From the NCBI RefSeq assembly GCF_003729955.1, contig NZ_RJTX01000002.1:310001-374000 (forward strand): 64,000 nt of DNA, given 5' to 3'. Below the pieces are notes generated by a model that did no database searches, was not told the origin of the DNA, and saw nothing but the letters and a program-made list of their open reading frames with translations. Source of the stretch: Chryseobacterium daecheongense (GTDB lineage: Bacteria > Bacteroidota > Bacteroidia > Flavobacteriales > Weeksellaceae). A program made the position numbers and the translations under genes. The number at the start of each line of letters is the position of its first letter. Position 1 is the stretch's first letter. Shown here piece by piece: positions 35,060-43,647 of the stretch.

Positions 35060-36112
35060 ATGATAAAATCTGTAACATTTGGTATTCTATTTTTTCTAAT
35101 GAACCTGTTTTGCGTAAAAGCGGAACAATTATATGTTAATCCCATAACCGGCAATGACATGAATTCAGGGGTAAAGGCACAGCCTTTAAGATCCCTTTCA
35201 GAAGCCGCCAGACGCATTAATTTAAATAAAGATCAGGGAGAAACAACGGTTATTCTTTCAGAAGGTGTGCATCTGATCACCAAAACGGTACTGTTTACCA
35301 ATGATAAATATACTTTTACCGACCGTCTAACCATCCGTGCTGAAGTGATGCCCGATGATGCCGACTGGACACCGAAAAAAATGCCGGTCGTGATGACCGT
35401 TGTACCTACTGAACCCGGTGTGGGGGGAGAAGAAGCAAAAGGGATTCAACCCGAGGTAAGCCACGTTACCATTGCAGGTATTCGGTTTACGGGCAGCCCT
35501 GATTATACGTATCTCGATGCCAATAATTTGCGACGTTCATATCCCATCTGGCGTGACGGAAAAAAACTAGACGATCTGCTTGTAACACAATGTCTGTTCG
35601 CCGGGAATGCAGATGTACTGCCATTACATGTAGGAGTTATCGCCAATGGCTATGGCTTAGTTATTGACCATTGTGTTTTCTTCAACTGTAAAATACCTGT
35701 TGTCTTCTGGAAAAATGAAGGAAAGAACGGTAGTCGCAGTGCCATGCAACATTCGTTGGTCTATGGTGGCTATTTCTGTGGGGTCTGGACTACACAAGGT
35801 ACCAACGGTAATGATTTTGATTTTCATCATAACATTATTGCCAACACCAGCACAGTGTGGATTAGGGAAAAAGGAAGCACACGCCGGTATAAAGCTTCTG
35901 ACTGTATTTTTGTGAATTATAATAAACTGGCAGGATACGGAAGCGGGCCATTGAGTGACAGTACTGCTACTCCTACAGATTTTCTGGAAATGAAAAACAT
36001 ACAGACCACCGGAACCGTGATCATTGAAAAGGACCAGAGCAAACGTAATTACTTACAATTGGTGGAAGGTTCATTGGGTTCGAATCTAAATGCCGGACTT
36101 TTTAAAAAATAA
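35060..36112 (+). CDS. Secreted right-handed beta-helix protein
   Basis: 350 residues with a signal peptide (about 1-20, FLMNLFCVKAEQ). The start YVNPITGNDMNSGVKAQPLRSLSEAARRIN is the usual opening of DUF1565/pectate-lyase-like parallel beta-helix proteins; helical turns follow with repeated short strands (VSHVTIAGIRFTGS, DDLLVTQCLFAGN, GLVIDHCVFFNC, HSLVYGGYFCG, FDFHHNIIANT). Such folds usually bind or cut polysaccharides; catalytic residues cannot be assigned. First gene of a four- to five-gene secreted set. Confidence 0.8.
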   Translation: MIKSVTFGILFFLMNLFCVKAEQLYVNPITGNDMNSGVKAQPLRSLSEAARRINLNKDQGETTVILSEGVHLITKTVLFTNDKYTFTDRLTIRAEVMPDDADWTPKKMPVVMTVVPTEPGVGGEEAKGIQPEVSHVTIAGIRFTGSPDYTYLDANNLRRSYPIWRDGKKLDDLLVTQCLFAGNADVLPLHVGVIANGYGLVIDHCVFFNCKIPVVFWKNEGKNGSRSAMQHSLVYGGYFCGVWTTQGTNGNDFDFHHNIIANTSTVWIREKGSTRRYKASDCIFVNYNKLAGYGSGPLSDSTATPTDFLEMKNIQTTGTVIIEKDQSKRNYLQLVEGSLGSNLNAGLFKK

Positions 36113-36144
36113 ATAAAAGTCATAAACTCTTTATAATAAGAAGT

Positions 36145-36819
36145 ATGAAAAAATTAAGAACAGTCTTATTTCTTTTCCTATTAGTCTCAGAAAGTGCATA
36201 CAGCCAAAAAATAGTTTTAGACGAGAGCAATCTTGTACCTAATAAAGTTTATATGCAAATTGTCAGCCTGGAAGGTGAAAAAGTTGTTAGGGTAGTAAAA
36301 GACAGTACGGTAAAGGAAGCGGACGAACCTACATTTGTTAAAATAAAGAATACAAAATTCAAAAATGGCAGTATCGAGGTAGAAGTTCTTAGCCGACTGC
36401 TCCCTACTGCAGCTCCAACCGACCGTGGGTTTATTGGATTGGCATTCAGAATCGATGACATGAATTCCAAATTTGAATCCATATATGTACGCCCAGCGAA
36501 TGGCAGAGCCGAAGATCAGGTGAGACGCAATCACTCTATTCAATACTTTTCTTTTCCAGATTATAAATATGAACGTCTAAGAAAAGAAAATCCAGAGAAG
36601 TACGAGTCGTATGCCGATATGGGTTTGAATGAATGGATCAAGATGAAAATTGAAATCCAAGGCAGCCAGGCTAAACTTTTTTTAAATAAGAACAAATACC
36701 CTTGCCTTATCGTGAATGACCTTAAACAAGGCCCGGATGCGACGGGTGCTGTAGGCTTATTTGTCGATGTAGGAACAGATGGCTATTTCCGAAATCTGAA
36801 AATTAGCCCATCAAAATAA
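36145..36819 (+). CDS. Secreted concanavalin-like (DUF1080/LamG-type) domain protein
   Basis: 224 residues with a signal peptide (about 1-20, SESAYSQ). The beta-sandwich pattern is typical of lectin-like domains: FKNGSIEVEVLSR, RGFIGLAFRID, FESIYVRPANGR, NEWIKMKIEIQGSQAKLFLN and the closing GAVGLFVDVGTDGYFRNLKI. This matches the 3-keto-disaccharide hydrolase/LamG-like superfamily in shape. It follows the beta-helix gene by 32 bases. Probably binds a glycan; enzymatic function is not shown. Confidence 0.75.
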   Translation: MKKLRTVLFLFLLVSESAYSQKIVLDESNLVPNKVYMQIVSLEGEKVVRVVKDSTVKEADEPTFVKIKNTKFKNGSIEVEVLSRLLPTAAPTDRGFIGLAFRIDDMNSKFESIYVRPANGRAEDQVRRNHSIQYFSFPDYKYERLRKENPEKYESYADMGLNEWIKMKIEIQGSQAKLFLNKNKYPCLIVNDLKQGPDATGAVGLFVDVGTDGYFRNLKISPSK

Positions 36820-36828
36820 AAAAGGAGC

Positions 36829-37074
36829 ATAAAACTTTATACAAAAATTTATACCGCTACGCAATACGAAAGCCTTGAAGCTACACTGCTGTACAACACC
36901 TCATTTGCAGATGTTGTCTTTACACTGAAAATTGAAGTGATCAGTAAATCTGGCATCAAGGGGAATTTTTCAGGAATTTTCAGGAATATGGTGAGAGAGG
37001 CAGTCAGTATAGCCGGGGGAACTATCAATCTTCCTTATCAGAGACAATCATTAACCCATAAATCAATATCATGA
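36829..37074 (+). pseudogene. Open frame of about 80 codons without a usable start codon
   Basis: The frame is open from the stop of the preceding gene (36819) to a TGA that overlaps the ATG of the next gene (ATGA at 37071). It has no ATG, GTG or TTG for its first 39 codons. A Shine-Dalgarno-like AAAGGAG (36821-36827) lies right before ATA-AAA-CTT, so an ATG to ATA change at 36829 would explain it. The translated text (TATQYESLEATLLYNTSF, IFRNMVREAVSIAGG) looks like a real protein but I do not recognise it. Stop/start overlap suggests it was once a coupled gene of this operon, or the tail of a truncated one. Confidence 0.5.
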
Positions 37075-37694
37075 AGTTAAAAAAATATACTGTTGCAATC
37101 TTTTATGCATTATCATCAACAGCTATCGTTTCGGCTCAATATAAAGAGCCGGAGAAAAAGGATAAGATTGAAGCGCTTTACCCGCAGGTTCCTTTTGATT
37201 CATTACAGGCAAAACAGAAACTTGCCAAAGGTACGGCTGTCATTAAAGGAATAGCTTTTACAAAAGCGAAGAGCAAATGGGGACTCAAAGTGGGGCAACG
37301 CATCTATGCCAACCAGATAAAGGTTACCTTGTTCCCGGTAACACCATATCTGGAATCTTGGTATGCTTTGAGAAAGGAAAAAGAAAGCCTAAGAAAAAGA
37401 CGTTATGTCTATCTTTCCAAAGATGCCTACAGGTACAGGTTTGAAGCAATTACCAATAGCGATGGAGAATTTACGTTTCCTAACATGAAGCCTGGTAAAT
37501 ATTTCCTGCAAGGTTTTCTGGGATATACGCACAATGGGACATATAATGAATATACCGGAACCGGGTACAACAATTATGGCGGTCAGACAGACTACTATCA
37601 ACAAAAGAGCTATTCTGTTGACTACGAGGACAGAATAGAGGCATTTGTAGAGGTAAAGGAAGACGGCGAAATCGTTAGAGTTAACCTCCATTAG
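37071..37694 (+). CDS. Secreted protein with carboxypeptidase-regulatory-like fold
   Basis: 207 residues, signal peptide ending near TAIVSAQ (about 22). The centre has the pattern of a CNA-B/carboxypeptidase-like beta-sandwich (GTAVIKGIAF..., TNSDGEFTFPNMKPGKYFLQGFLGY), followed by a Gly/Tyr/Asn-rich loop (NEYTGTGYNNYGGQTDYYQQ, about 162-182). Structural role at the cell surface is likely. It is part of the secreted-protein run and overlaps the end of the startless frame. Confidence 0.7.
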   Translation: MKLKKYTVAIFYALSSTAIVSAQYKEPEKKDKIEALYPQVPFDSLQAKQKLAKGTAVIKGIAFTKAKSKWGLKVGQRIYANQIKVTLFPVTPYLESWYALRKEKESLRKRRYVYLSKDAYRYRFEAITNSDGEFTFPNMKPGKYFLQGFLGYTHNGTYNEYTGTGYNNYGGQTDYYQQKSYSVDYEDRIEAFVEVKEDGEIVRVNLH

Positions 37695-37715
37695 TTTACA
37701 AAAATATCTTACATC

Positions 37716-38513
37716 ATGATAACAGATAAAAAAATCAACGGACTACTGTTCCTTGTACTATTGCTCTCAGGAATTGAGGTACATGCCCAACCCAGTGGTA
37801 TATTTCAAAAAGCAAAAGATAAATCCACAAAAGCTATAGAAAAAAAAATTGACAACAATACCACTGGAGAAGAAGGGAAAACCGCAGATAAATCAGGGAA
37901 CCGCAGTAGCACTGTAGTGGCTGGTGATTCGCTGATATTCGCAGAAGATTTTTCGGCATTTCAACCAGGTACCATTGCTACAAGCTTCAAAACCAATGGA
38001 AAGGCTACTATTAGAATGGTAGCAGATCAGAAAGGTAAATGGTTGGACTTAGGGGATAGGGAGATTTACAAATTTTCCAATCCGCTCAACTATCCCAGCC
38101 GGTTTACCTTATCTTTTGACATTATCGCAAAAGCAGAGCACGTAAAAGATATAGCGCCATTGTCGTTTGGTTTTGCCAGCGATAACAGTGTCCACCATTA
38201 TGATAGCAATATCGGGACTTATGTACAACTGCACTACTACGATACCAATCAGGTTAATATAGGCAGCAGTAAGCCGGAAAAATTTGTAAATACGACCTTT
38301 GATCTTGAGCCATGGATCAATCGTCCGCTGCACATCGTCCTGTCGGTTAACGGGGAACGGATGGCGGTTTATCTCAATGATGTAAAGTTAGCCGATGCGG
38401 TTCTCTTCAGCCCTACAGAGGCTAAAAATTTTTATATAACGGCACCGTGGCGATATGCCAATGATTCGGGAGTACTGGTAAGTAATTTCAAAGTTTCAGG
38501 ATTTAAGGAATAG
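37716..38513 (+). CDS. Secreted lectin-like (concanavalin-fold) protein
   Basis: 265 residues, signal peptide about 1-25 (LSGIEVHAQ), a Lys/Ser-rich linker (26-70), then a beta-sandwich region starting with the motif LIFAEDFSAFQPGTIATSF that often opens such domains, and later FTLSFDIIAKAE, RPLHIVLSVNGERMAVYLND and VLVSNFKVSGFK. Its fold type is shared with the gene at 36145 but the sequences are clearly different. Last gene of the secreted set; nothing recognisable follows until 38757. Confidence 0.7.
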   Translation: MITDKKINGLLFLVLLLSGIEVHAQPSGIFQKAKDKSTKAIEKKIDNNTTGEEGKTADKSGNRSSTVVAGDSLIFAEDFSAFQPGTIATSFKTNGKATIRMVADQKGKWLDLGDREIYKFSNPLNYPSRFTLSFDIIAKAEHVKDIAPLSFGFASDNSVHHYDSNIGTYVQLHYYDTNQVNIGSSKPEKFVNTTFDLEPWINRPLHIVLSVNGERMAVYLNDVKLADAVLFSPTEAKNFYITAPWRYANDSGVLVSNFKVSGFKE

Positions 38514-38756
38514 AACTAAATAATATCCGCAGTCTGGCAACTATGGTAATCCACTTGAGGATGTTAAGGGATAAAAACATATATAATGATCATTCCTTTG
38601 CAATAGTTTGACAGTTTTTTATAACTTGCTGACATTGCCAGCAATCAATTAGACGCTAAAAAATATTGGAAAACTTTCTCGATATTATGAAGAATGGAAA
38701 ATTCGATTTTGTTAGAGAATCGATACCAAATACACGTTATAATAAAAAAAATATTT

Positions 38757-39758
38757 ATGAAGGCTTTTTTCAAATGGATTAAACGGATAGGATTAGGCTT
38801 AGTTGCATTGATTATATTGTTGCTTATTGCAGGATTTATCTTTGAAAGGATATCCCGAAATGATACTAAAAAAATAACGCCAGACGGCAATTTTGCAGAA
38901 GTTGACAATCATCGGCTGCATTATTACAAAAAAGGAAATGGGGGACCAACTGTTGTTTTTGAAACGGCATTCGATCCTGCCGGACATCTGCAGTGGTACC
39001 ATATTCAACAGCAGTTACCGGTTTCTTATACAAGTTTTTCATATGATAGGTCAGGAATATTATGGAGCGAACGTGGCGAGAATCCAAAATCAGGTAAAAA
39101 GATGGCTGAAGAACTGCATCTTCTGCTTGAAAAATCTAACGTACCTAAGCCTTATATTCTGGTTGGGCATTCATTTGGAGGTACACTTGTCCGATTTTTT
39201 GTCAATCAATATCCTCAAGATGTTGCAGGTATAATATTGGTAGATAGTCAATGTCCTGACGATAAAAAATATCTGTCACCGGAACTTTTCGAAATGGTCA
39301 ATCAGGGGTTGCCGAGTGGCTTTTTAAAATTTGCAAATACTTTTGGGGTGGCAAGATTAATGTTTAAAGGTATGTTTCCCGCTGAAAAACAATATAAATA
39401 TCAAAATTCCATCATGCCCGCTTTGCTTTACAAAAGCGCAGATGCGGTGTTGGAAGAACAGGATCATATGAGTTCTATCAAAAAAGAAGCAGCAAAGATA
39501 AAGTCTTTCGGTACTATCCCTCTTTTGATACTTACCGCTTCAGATCCAAAGCGTTATGATTCTTCTATTAAAGATGAAGAATTAAAACTTGAAATGATCA
39601 ATGCATGGGATAAAATGCAAAAAGACTTTTTACTTCTTTCTACGGACAGTAAGCAAGTCATGGCTCCCAATAGTGGTCACTATATCAATCAGGATAACCC
39701 AAAGGTCGTTGAAAAAGCAATCAATGATATGGTAGATAAAATATTACATCAAAAATAA
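38757..39758 (+). CDS. Alpha/beta hydrolase with N-terminal membrane anchor
   Basis: 333 residues from the ATG at 38757 (MKAFFKWIKR), which begins right before a single hydrophobic helix (about 11-31); the upstream frame back to 38694 adds a non-family stretch. The nucleophile elbow is GHSFGG (near residue 138) after YDRSGILWSERG, the acid is probably in LILTASDPKR and the His in APNSGHYINQDNP. A complete triad suggests an active esterase or lipase-like enzyme of unknown substrate. Stands alone with 123 bases to the next gene. Confidence 0.88.
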   Translation: MKAFFKWIKRIGLGLVALIILLLIAGFIFERISRNDTKKITPDGNFAEVDNHRLHYYKKGNGGPTVVFETAFDPAGHLQWYHIQQQLPVSYTSFSYDRSGILWSERGENPKSGKKMAEELHLLLEKSNVPKPYILVGHSFGGTLVRFFVNQYPQDVAGIILVDSQCPDDKKYLSPELFEMVNQGLPSGFLKFANTFGVARLMFKGMFPAEKQYKYQNSIMPALLYKSADAVLEEQDHMSSIKKEAAKIKSFGTIPLLILTASDPKRYDSSIKDEELKLEMINAWDKMQKDFLLLSTDSKQVMAPNSGHYINQDNPKVVEKAINDMVDKILHQK

Positions 39759-39881
39759 GTGCGATTTGTATGTCACTAAATGCTAGAATTTTATTGAATC
39801 TTTATACATTAGTTAAAATATCAACTTCAGTTACCACTTTCGCTTAGCCCTAAACGTTATTTAAATTTTAAAAGTAACAAA

Positions 39882-41207
39882 ATGATCAGAAAATTGTGCA
39901 TTCCCATACTGTTTTTAATGTCCATTCAATTATCGTTTGCGCAGGAAGTTTCAATTTTTCAGGATAGTATTTCAGCTAATTTCAATGAAATAAAAATTGA
40001 GGCAGACAAGCATAAACAACTATGGGGAAAAGATTTATATGGACCGATGCTATTAGTCGATCCTGATACGAGACAAATATTTGCAAACTTTTCTGATAGC
40101 ACAGGTATTCTTAAACAAGACGGCAAGATCTATTCCGGGATTTTACCTGCCGAAATTAATATTGCAAACACAGCTGTCAATTGGAATGGCAGACGTTGGG
40201 CTATGATTATGCTTCCATTGCCAGTCAATAAACAGGACAGAATAAATTTGCTTGCCCACGAATTGTTTCACGTAAGTCAACCATTGTTAGGGTTTCAACT
40301 ATTTAACGTTGAAAACAATCACCTTGACGAAAAGAATGGTAGAATTTATTTACGTTTAGAACTGGAAGCATTAAAGAAGGCATTACAAGCACATAATGAA
40401 ACTGAACGAAAAACGTATCTTACTCATGCTTTAACCTTTAGAAAATACAGGTATTTGCTTTATCCCGGAGCATATATTACCGAAAACTTGTTAGAATTAA
40501 ATGAAGGAATTGCTGAATATACAGGTTCAGTGATTAGCGGAAGAGACAGAAAGCAATCATCCGAACATTTTATTGAAAGCATAAACTCTTTTTTAAGCAA
40601 TCCTACATTTGTTCGGTCATTTGCTTATCAGACAACTCCTGTCTACGGTTATTTGCTTAATAATACAAAAAAAGGCTGGAACAGAGAAATAACAGTTAAA
40701 ACAAATCTGACGGAGTATTTTATAAAAGCATTCAATATAACGTTACCAAATGATTTAAGGAAAGCAACAGCCTTAATTTTACATCAGTACAACGGAAAAG
40801 CAATTATTTCAGAAGAAGAAGCAAGAGAAAACAAAACGAAAAAGCTAATTGCTGAATATAAAAGTAAATTTATTACCCAACCCCATTTTGAACTGGTATT
40901 TGAGAAAATGAATGTATCATTTGATCCAAGAAATATTATACCTATTGAAGACAAGGGAACGGTCTATCCAAATATTAGAGTTACAGATAAGTGGGGAATA
41001 CTTACCGTAGAGAATGGAGCGTTAATGAGCTCTAAATGGGACAAGATTTTAGTCACCAGTCCTTTGAAAATAGAGAATAAGATTATAACTGGAGAGGGTT
41101 GGCTACTAGAGCTTAATGACGGATACTCCGTAATAAAAGACGAAGTAACGGGCAACTATAAATTAACAAAAAAAAGAGAGACTACAAATATCAAATACCA
41201 AAAATAA
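39882..41207 (+). CDS. Secreted HExxH metallopeptidase-like protein
   Basis: 441 residues with a signal peptide ending at LSFAQE (about 20). It has a zinc-site motif HELFH (residues 126-130) in LLAHELFHVSQPLLG and a downstream NEGIAEY (207-213) that would give the third ligand Glu in gluzincin style (NExxE/NEGxAEY). The C-terminal third (about 340-441) looks like a small beta domain (GILTVENGALMSSKWDKILV). I do not recognise a named peptidase family; DUF-type MA-clan proteins of Bacteroidota share the outline. Activity and substrate are inferred only. Confidence 0.65.
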   Translation: MIRKLCIPILFLMSIQLSFAQEVSIFQDSISANFNEIKIEADKHKQLWGKDLYGPMLLVDPDTRQIFANFSDSTGILKQDGKIYSGILPAEINIANTAVNWNGRRWAMIMLPLPVNKQDRINLLAHELFHVSQPLLGFQLFNVENNHLDEKNGRIYLRLELEALKKALQAHNETERKTYLTHALTFRKYRYLLYPGAYITENLLELNEGIAEYTGSVISGRDRKQSSEHFIESINSFLSNPTFVRSFAYQTTPVYGYLLNNTKKGWNREITVKTNLTEYFIKAFNITLPNDLRKATALILHQYNGKAIISEEEARENKTKKLIAEYKSKFITQPHFELVFEKMNVSFDPRNIIPIEDKGTVYPNIRVTDKWGILTVENGALMSSKWDKILVTSPLKIENKIITGEGWLLELNDGYSVIKDEVTGNYKLTKKRETTNIKYQK

Positions 41208-41300
41208 TAATGTGCTTGTTGATTAGCTATGTAGATTCTTTAAAATATAAAATGATTTTTTTGATATGAAGATTGATGGGATTTTTAATACAAAAAAGAT

Positions 41301-41861
41301 ATGAACACTAAGTTTTCGGAGGAACTGATTCGATTGGCAAAGAAAGATTTGCAGGTAAGAGAAAGATTATTGAGTGAGAACAAACTTTCAGACGGCTATC
41401 ATCCTGAAATGGAAAAAATACACAAAGAAAACGCCCGACATCTAAGACATATCATTGAGCAAATCGGGTTTCCTACGATTTCTAAAGTTGGTAAAGAAGC
41501 GAGTGAAGCAGCTTGGTTGATTATACAGCATTCCATATCTGACCCTGAATTTATGAAAAGTTCTTACCAAATGATGTTTGAACATCAGTCTGACATTAAT
41601 CTAAAGCATCTTGCCTTTTTATTTGACCGGATTCAGTTTTTTCAGGGGAAGCCACAGAAATTCGGTACCCAATTGAACTCAGATGGCAGCATCTATCCGG
41701 TCATCAATAAAGATGAAATCAATGAGCTGAGAAAAAAGCATCTTCTACCGGAACTTTCACAGAAAGAAATCGATAAAATCCTGCCAATAGAACAAATAGA
41801 ATCCATCGAAAGCCAAAACCCGGATTATATCGCATGGAGACAGAAAGTAGGTTGGAAATAA
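41301..41861 (+). CDS. DUF6624 family protein
   Basis: 186 residues, soluble. The arrangement NARHLRHIIEQIGFPTISKVGKEASEAAWLIIQHSISDPEFM followed by LKHLAFLFDRIQFFQGKPQKFGTQL matches the outline of DUF6624 proteins (family: aWllvQHad.Dp.fq...l..l, yLtDRv...eGrpQrYGTQf). Their function is unknown; in other bacteria they are scattered and often close to accessory genes. Single gene, with no signal peptide. Confidence 0.8.
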   Translation: MNTKFSEELIRLAKKDLQVRERLLSENKLSDGYHPEMEKIHKENARHLRHIIEQIGFPTISKVGKEASEAAWLIIQHSISDPEFMKSSYQMMFEHQSDINLKHLAFLFDRIQFFQGKPQKFGTQLNSDGSIYPVINKDEINELRKKHLLPELSQKEIDKILPIEQIESIESQNPDYIAWRQKVGWK

Positions 41862-41934
41862 AACAACGTATTTTTTGAAAATTGAAAAGTAAATAGATTT
41901 AATACTTTAGATGTTATATTTTAAAATTTTTATT

Positions 41935-43203
41935 ATGAAAAGAGCTATTGTTTTGCAGGCTTTGCCATTGTTTATTTTTATGTCTTCTTGCGGGATCAAT
42001 ACAATAAATGTCCAGAATACTAAAGATAATACTATGTATTCTAAAACAAAAAAAAGTTCTGAACCATTTGAAAATGTAACGGATCGGGTTTTGATCAAGC
42101 ATAATTCTGCAATCGATAGTATTATTGAACGCAAAATGAATTCTGCCGGAATTGTAGGAATCGGCGTAGCAGTGATCATTGACAAAAAATTGGTATGGCA
42201 AAATGGTTATGGTTATGCAGACAAAGAAAAAGGAATTCCTTTTACGTCTTCTACAATTATGAATATTGCCTCCATCAGTAAAACCTTCACCGGATTTTGC
42301 ATCATGAAAGCTGTAGAACAGAGCAAAGTTTCATTGGATGAGGATATCAATAATTATCTACCTTTTAAAGTGATCAATCCCAATTTCCCTGATGAAAAAA
42401 TCACCTTAAGGCAGTTGGCAACTCACACTTCCGGATTAGCAGACCGTTATCCTTTTTACACGGACAGTACGTATTTTTATGATGGAAAGAAACCGGAAGA
42501 TTTGGGCGTTTTTTTGAAAAATTACTATGTCAAGGGAGGGAAGTATTATTCAAAAGATAATTTTTTGAATGCAAAGCCGGGAAAGATTCGTGATTATTCA
42601 AATATAGCAGCTGGCTTGGCCGGCTATATTGTGGAAATAAGAACGGGTAAAAAACTTAATGAGTATAGTAAGCAATTTATCTTCGATCCTTTAAAGATGA
42701 AAAATTCGGGTTGGTTTTTGTCGGAAATCGATATTAATAAGCACTCCAAACCTTATGAAAAGAAAGGTGATATTGTTGTGCCCATAAAATTATCTGAAGG
42801 TACAACCTATCCTGATGGAGGTGTAAGAACATCTGTAAATGAGCTATCCCGATTCTTCATCACCCTTTTGAACGATGGTGAATATAAGGGAAAGAAGCTG
42901 TTGAAGAAAGAACTGGCTGAAGAAATGCTAAAGTTCCAATACACAGAAACAAATAAGCCGGACAGCATTAATATAAAAAAGATGAATTCCGGGATTTTCT
43001 GGGCGACCAAAATGGGGGGTACAAGGATCGGACACAACGGTTCCGATGCTGGTGTGAGAACTTTTATGCTTTCTGACTTGGATAGAAAAATCGGAGTTAT
43101 CGTATTTTTTAATACTTCATTGGCTGAAAAAGATGAAAATGTGTTCTTTGATATTTATGAAGAGTTGTACAAATATGCAAAGGGTATGGAAGAAGAATTC
43201 TAG
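41935..43203 (+). CDS. Serine beta-lactamase-like hydrolase, lipoprotein
   Basis: 422 residues from the ATG at 41935; a start at 41911 would spoil the signal peptide. Lipobox MSSCG (Cys19) points to a lipid anchor. Class C beta-lactamase/esterase fold: SISK (Ser113, Lys116), YSN (Tyr221, Asn223) and HNGSDAG replacing the KTG motif. Such proteins are usually peptidases, esterases or D-amino-acid-specific enzymes rather than antibiotic-resistance factors. Followed by a tRNA terminator on the other strand. Confidence 0.9.
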   Translation: MKRAIVLQALPLFIFMSSCGINTINVQNTKDNTMYSKTKKSSEPFENVTDRVLIKHNSAIDSIIERKMNSAGIVGIGVAVIIDKKLVWQNGYGYADKEKGIPFTSSTIMNIASISKTFTGFCIMKAVEQSKVSLDEDINNYLPFKVINPNFPDEKITLRQLATHTSGLADRYPFYTDSTYFYDGKKPEDLGVFLKNYYVKGGKYYSKDNFLNAKPGKIRDYSNIAAGLAGYIVEIRTGKKLNEYSKQFIFDPLKMKNSGWFLSEIDINKHSKPYEKKGDIVVPIKLSEGTTYPDGGVRTSVNELSRFFITLLNDGEYKGKKLLKKELAEEMLKFQYTETNKPDSINIKKMNSGIFWATKMGGTRIGHNGSDAGVRTFMLSDLDRKIGVIVFFNTSLAEKDENVFFDIYEELYKYAKGMEEEF

Positions 43204-43273
43204 CTTCCAAAAATCGAACTATAAATATCCCAATTGTAAAATTTTGGGTCACAGATTTTTATGATATATAAAA

Positions 43274-43304
43274 AAAGACACAATTATTTAATAATTGTGT
43301 CTTT
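43274..43304 (-). terminator. Terminator of the Pro-Arg tRNA transcript
   Basis: A 14-bp stem (AAAGACACAATTAT with ATAATTGTGTCTTT) around a 3-base loop, placed four bases after the 3' end of tRNA-Arg on the - strand and followed by T's on that strand. Confidence 0.85.
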
Positions 43305-43307
43305 AAG

Positions 43308-43381
43308 TGAGCGCGAAAGGATTCGAACCTTTGACCGTCTGCTTAGAAGGCAGATGCTCTATCCAGCTGAGCTACGCACCC
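43308..43381 (-). tRNA. tRNA-Arg(TCT), copy 1
   Basis: Cloverleaf reads on the - strand: acceptor GGGTGCG pairs with CGCGCTC (one G-T), anticodon loop CTTCTAA (TCT), T-loop TTCGAAT, discriminator A. CCA is not encoded. 74 bases. Identical over its whole length to the copy at 58021. Confidence 0.97.
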
Positions 43382-43396
43382 TAAAGTGTTAATCAG

Positions 43397-43471
43397 TCGG
43401 GGCGGCAGGATTCGAACCTGCGACCTCCTGGTCCCAAACCAGGCGCGATGACCGGACTACGCTACGCCCCG
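43397..43471 (-). tRNA. tRNA-Pro(TGG), copy 1
   Basis: Acceptor CGGGGCG pairs with CGCCCCG, anticodon loop TTTGGGA (TGG), T-arm GCAGGTTCGAATCCTGC, discriminator A. 75 bases, identical to the copy at 58135. It is transcribed first, then tRNA-Arg after a 15-base spacer. Confidence 0.97.
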
Positions 43472-43516
43472 ATTAAGGCCATCTACTAACGAGTTTTACC
43501 TCGTTTTTTGTGGGTG

Positions 43517-43524
43517 CAAATATA
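43517..43524 (-). promoter_or_regulatory. -7 promoter box for the tRNA pair, copy 1
   Basis: On the - strand TATATTTG, continuing as TATATTTGCAC, exactly the same 11 bases as at the second tRNA cluster (58359). The -33 element is not clear. Confidence 0.6.
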
Positions 43525-43647
43525 CAATAGTTTTTCAAATTAAAAAAGTAAAACTGAAATAAAAAATAAAATAATTCAAGATTGAATATTTACTTATTTG
43601 AAAACCAGCTGTTTATTTAATAATGATAGTGGGAAGACTTGCTAAAT

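Noticed and set aside
41935..43203. Antibiotic-resistance beta-lactamase
   Set aside because: The SxxK and YxN motifs fit the wide class C-like esterase/peptidase group; the lipid anchor and HNG motif do not single out a resistance enzyme.
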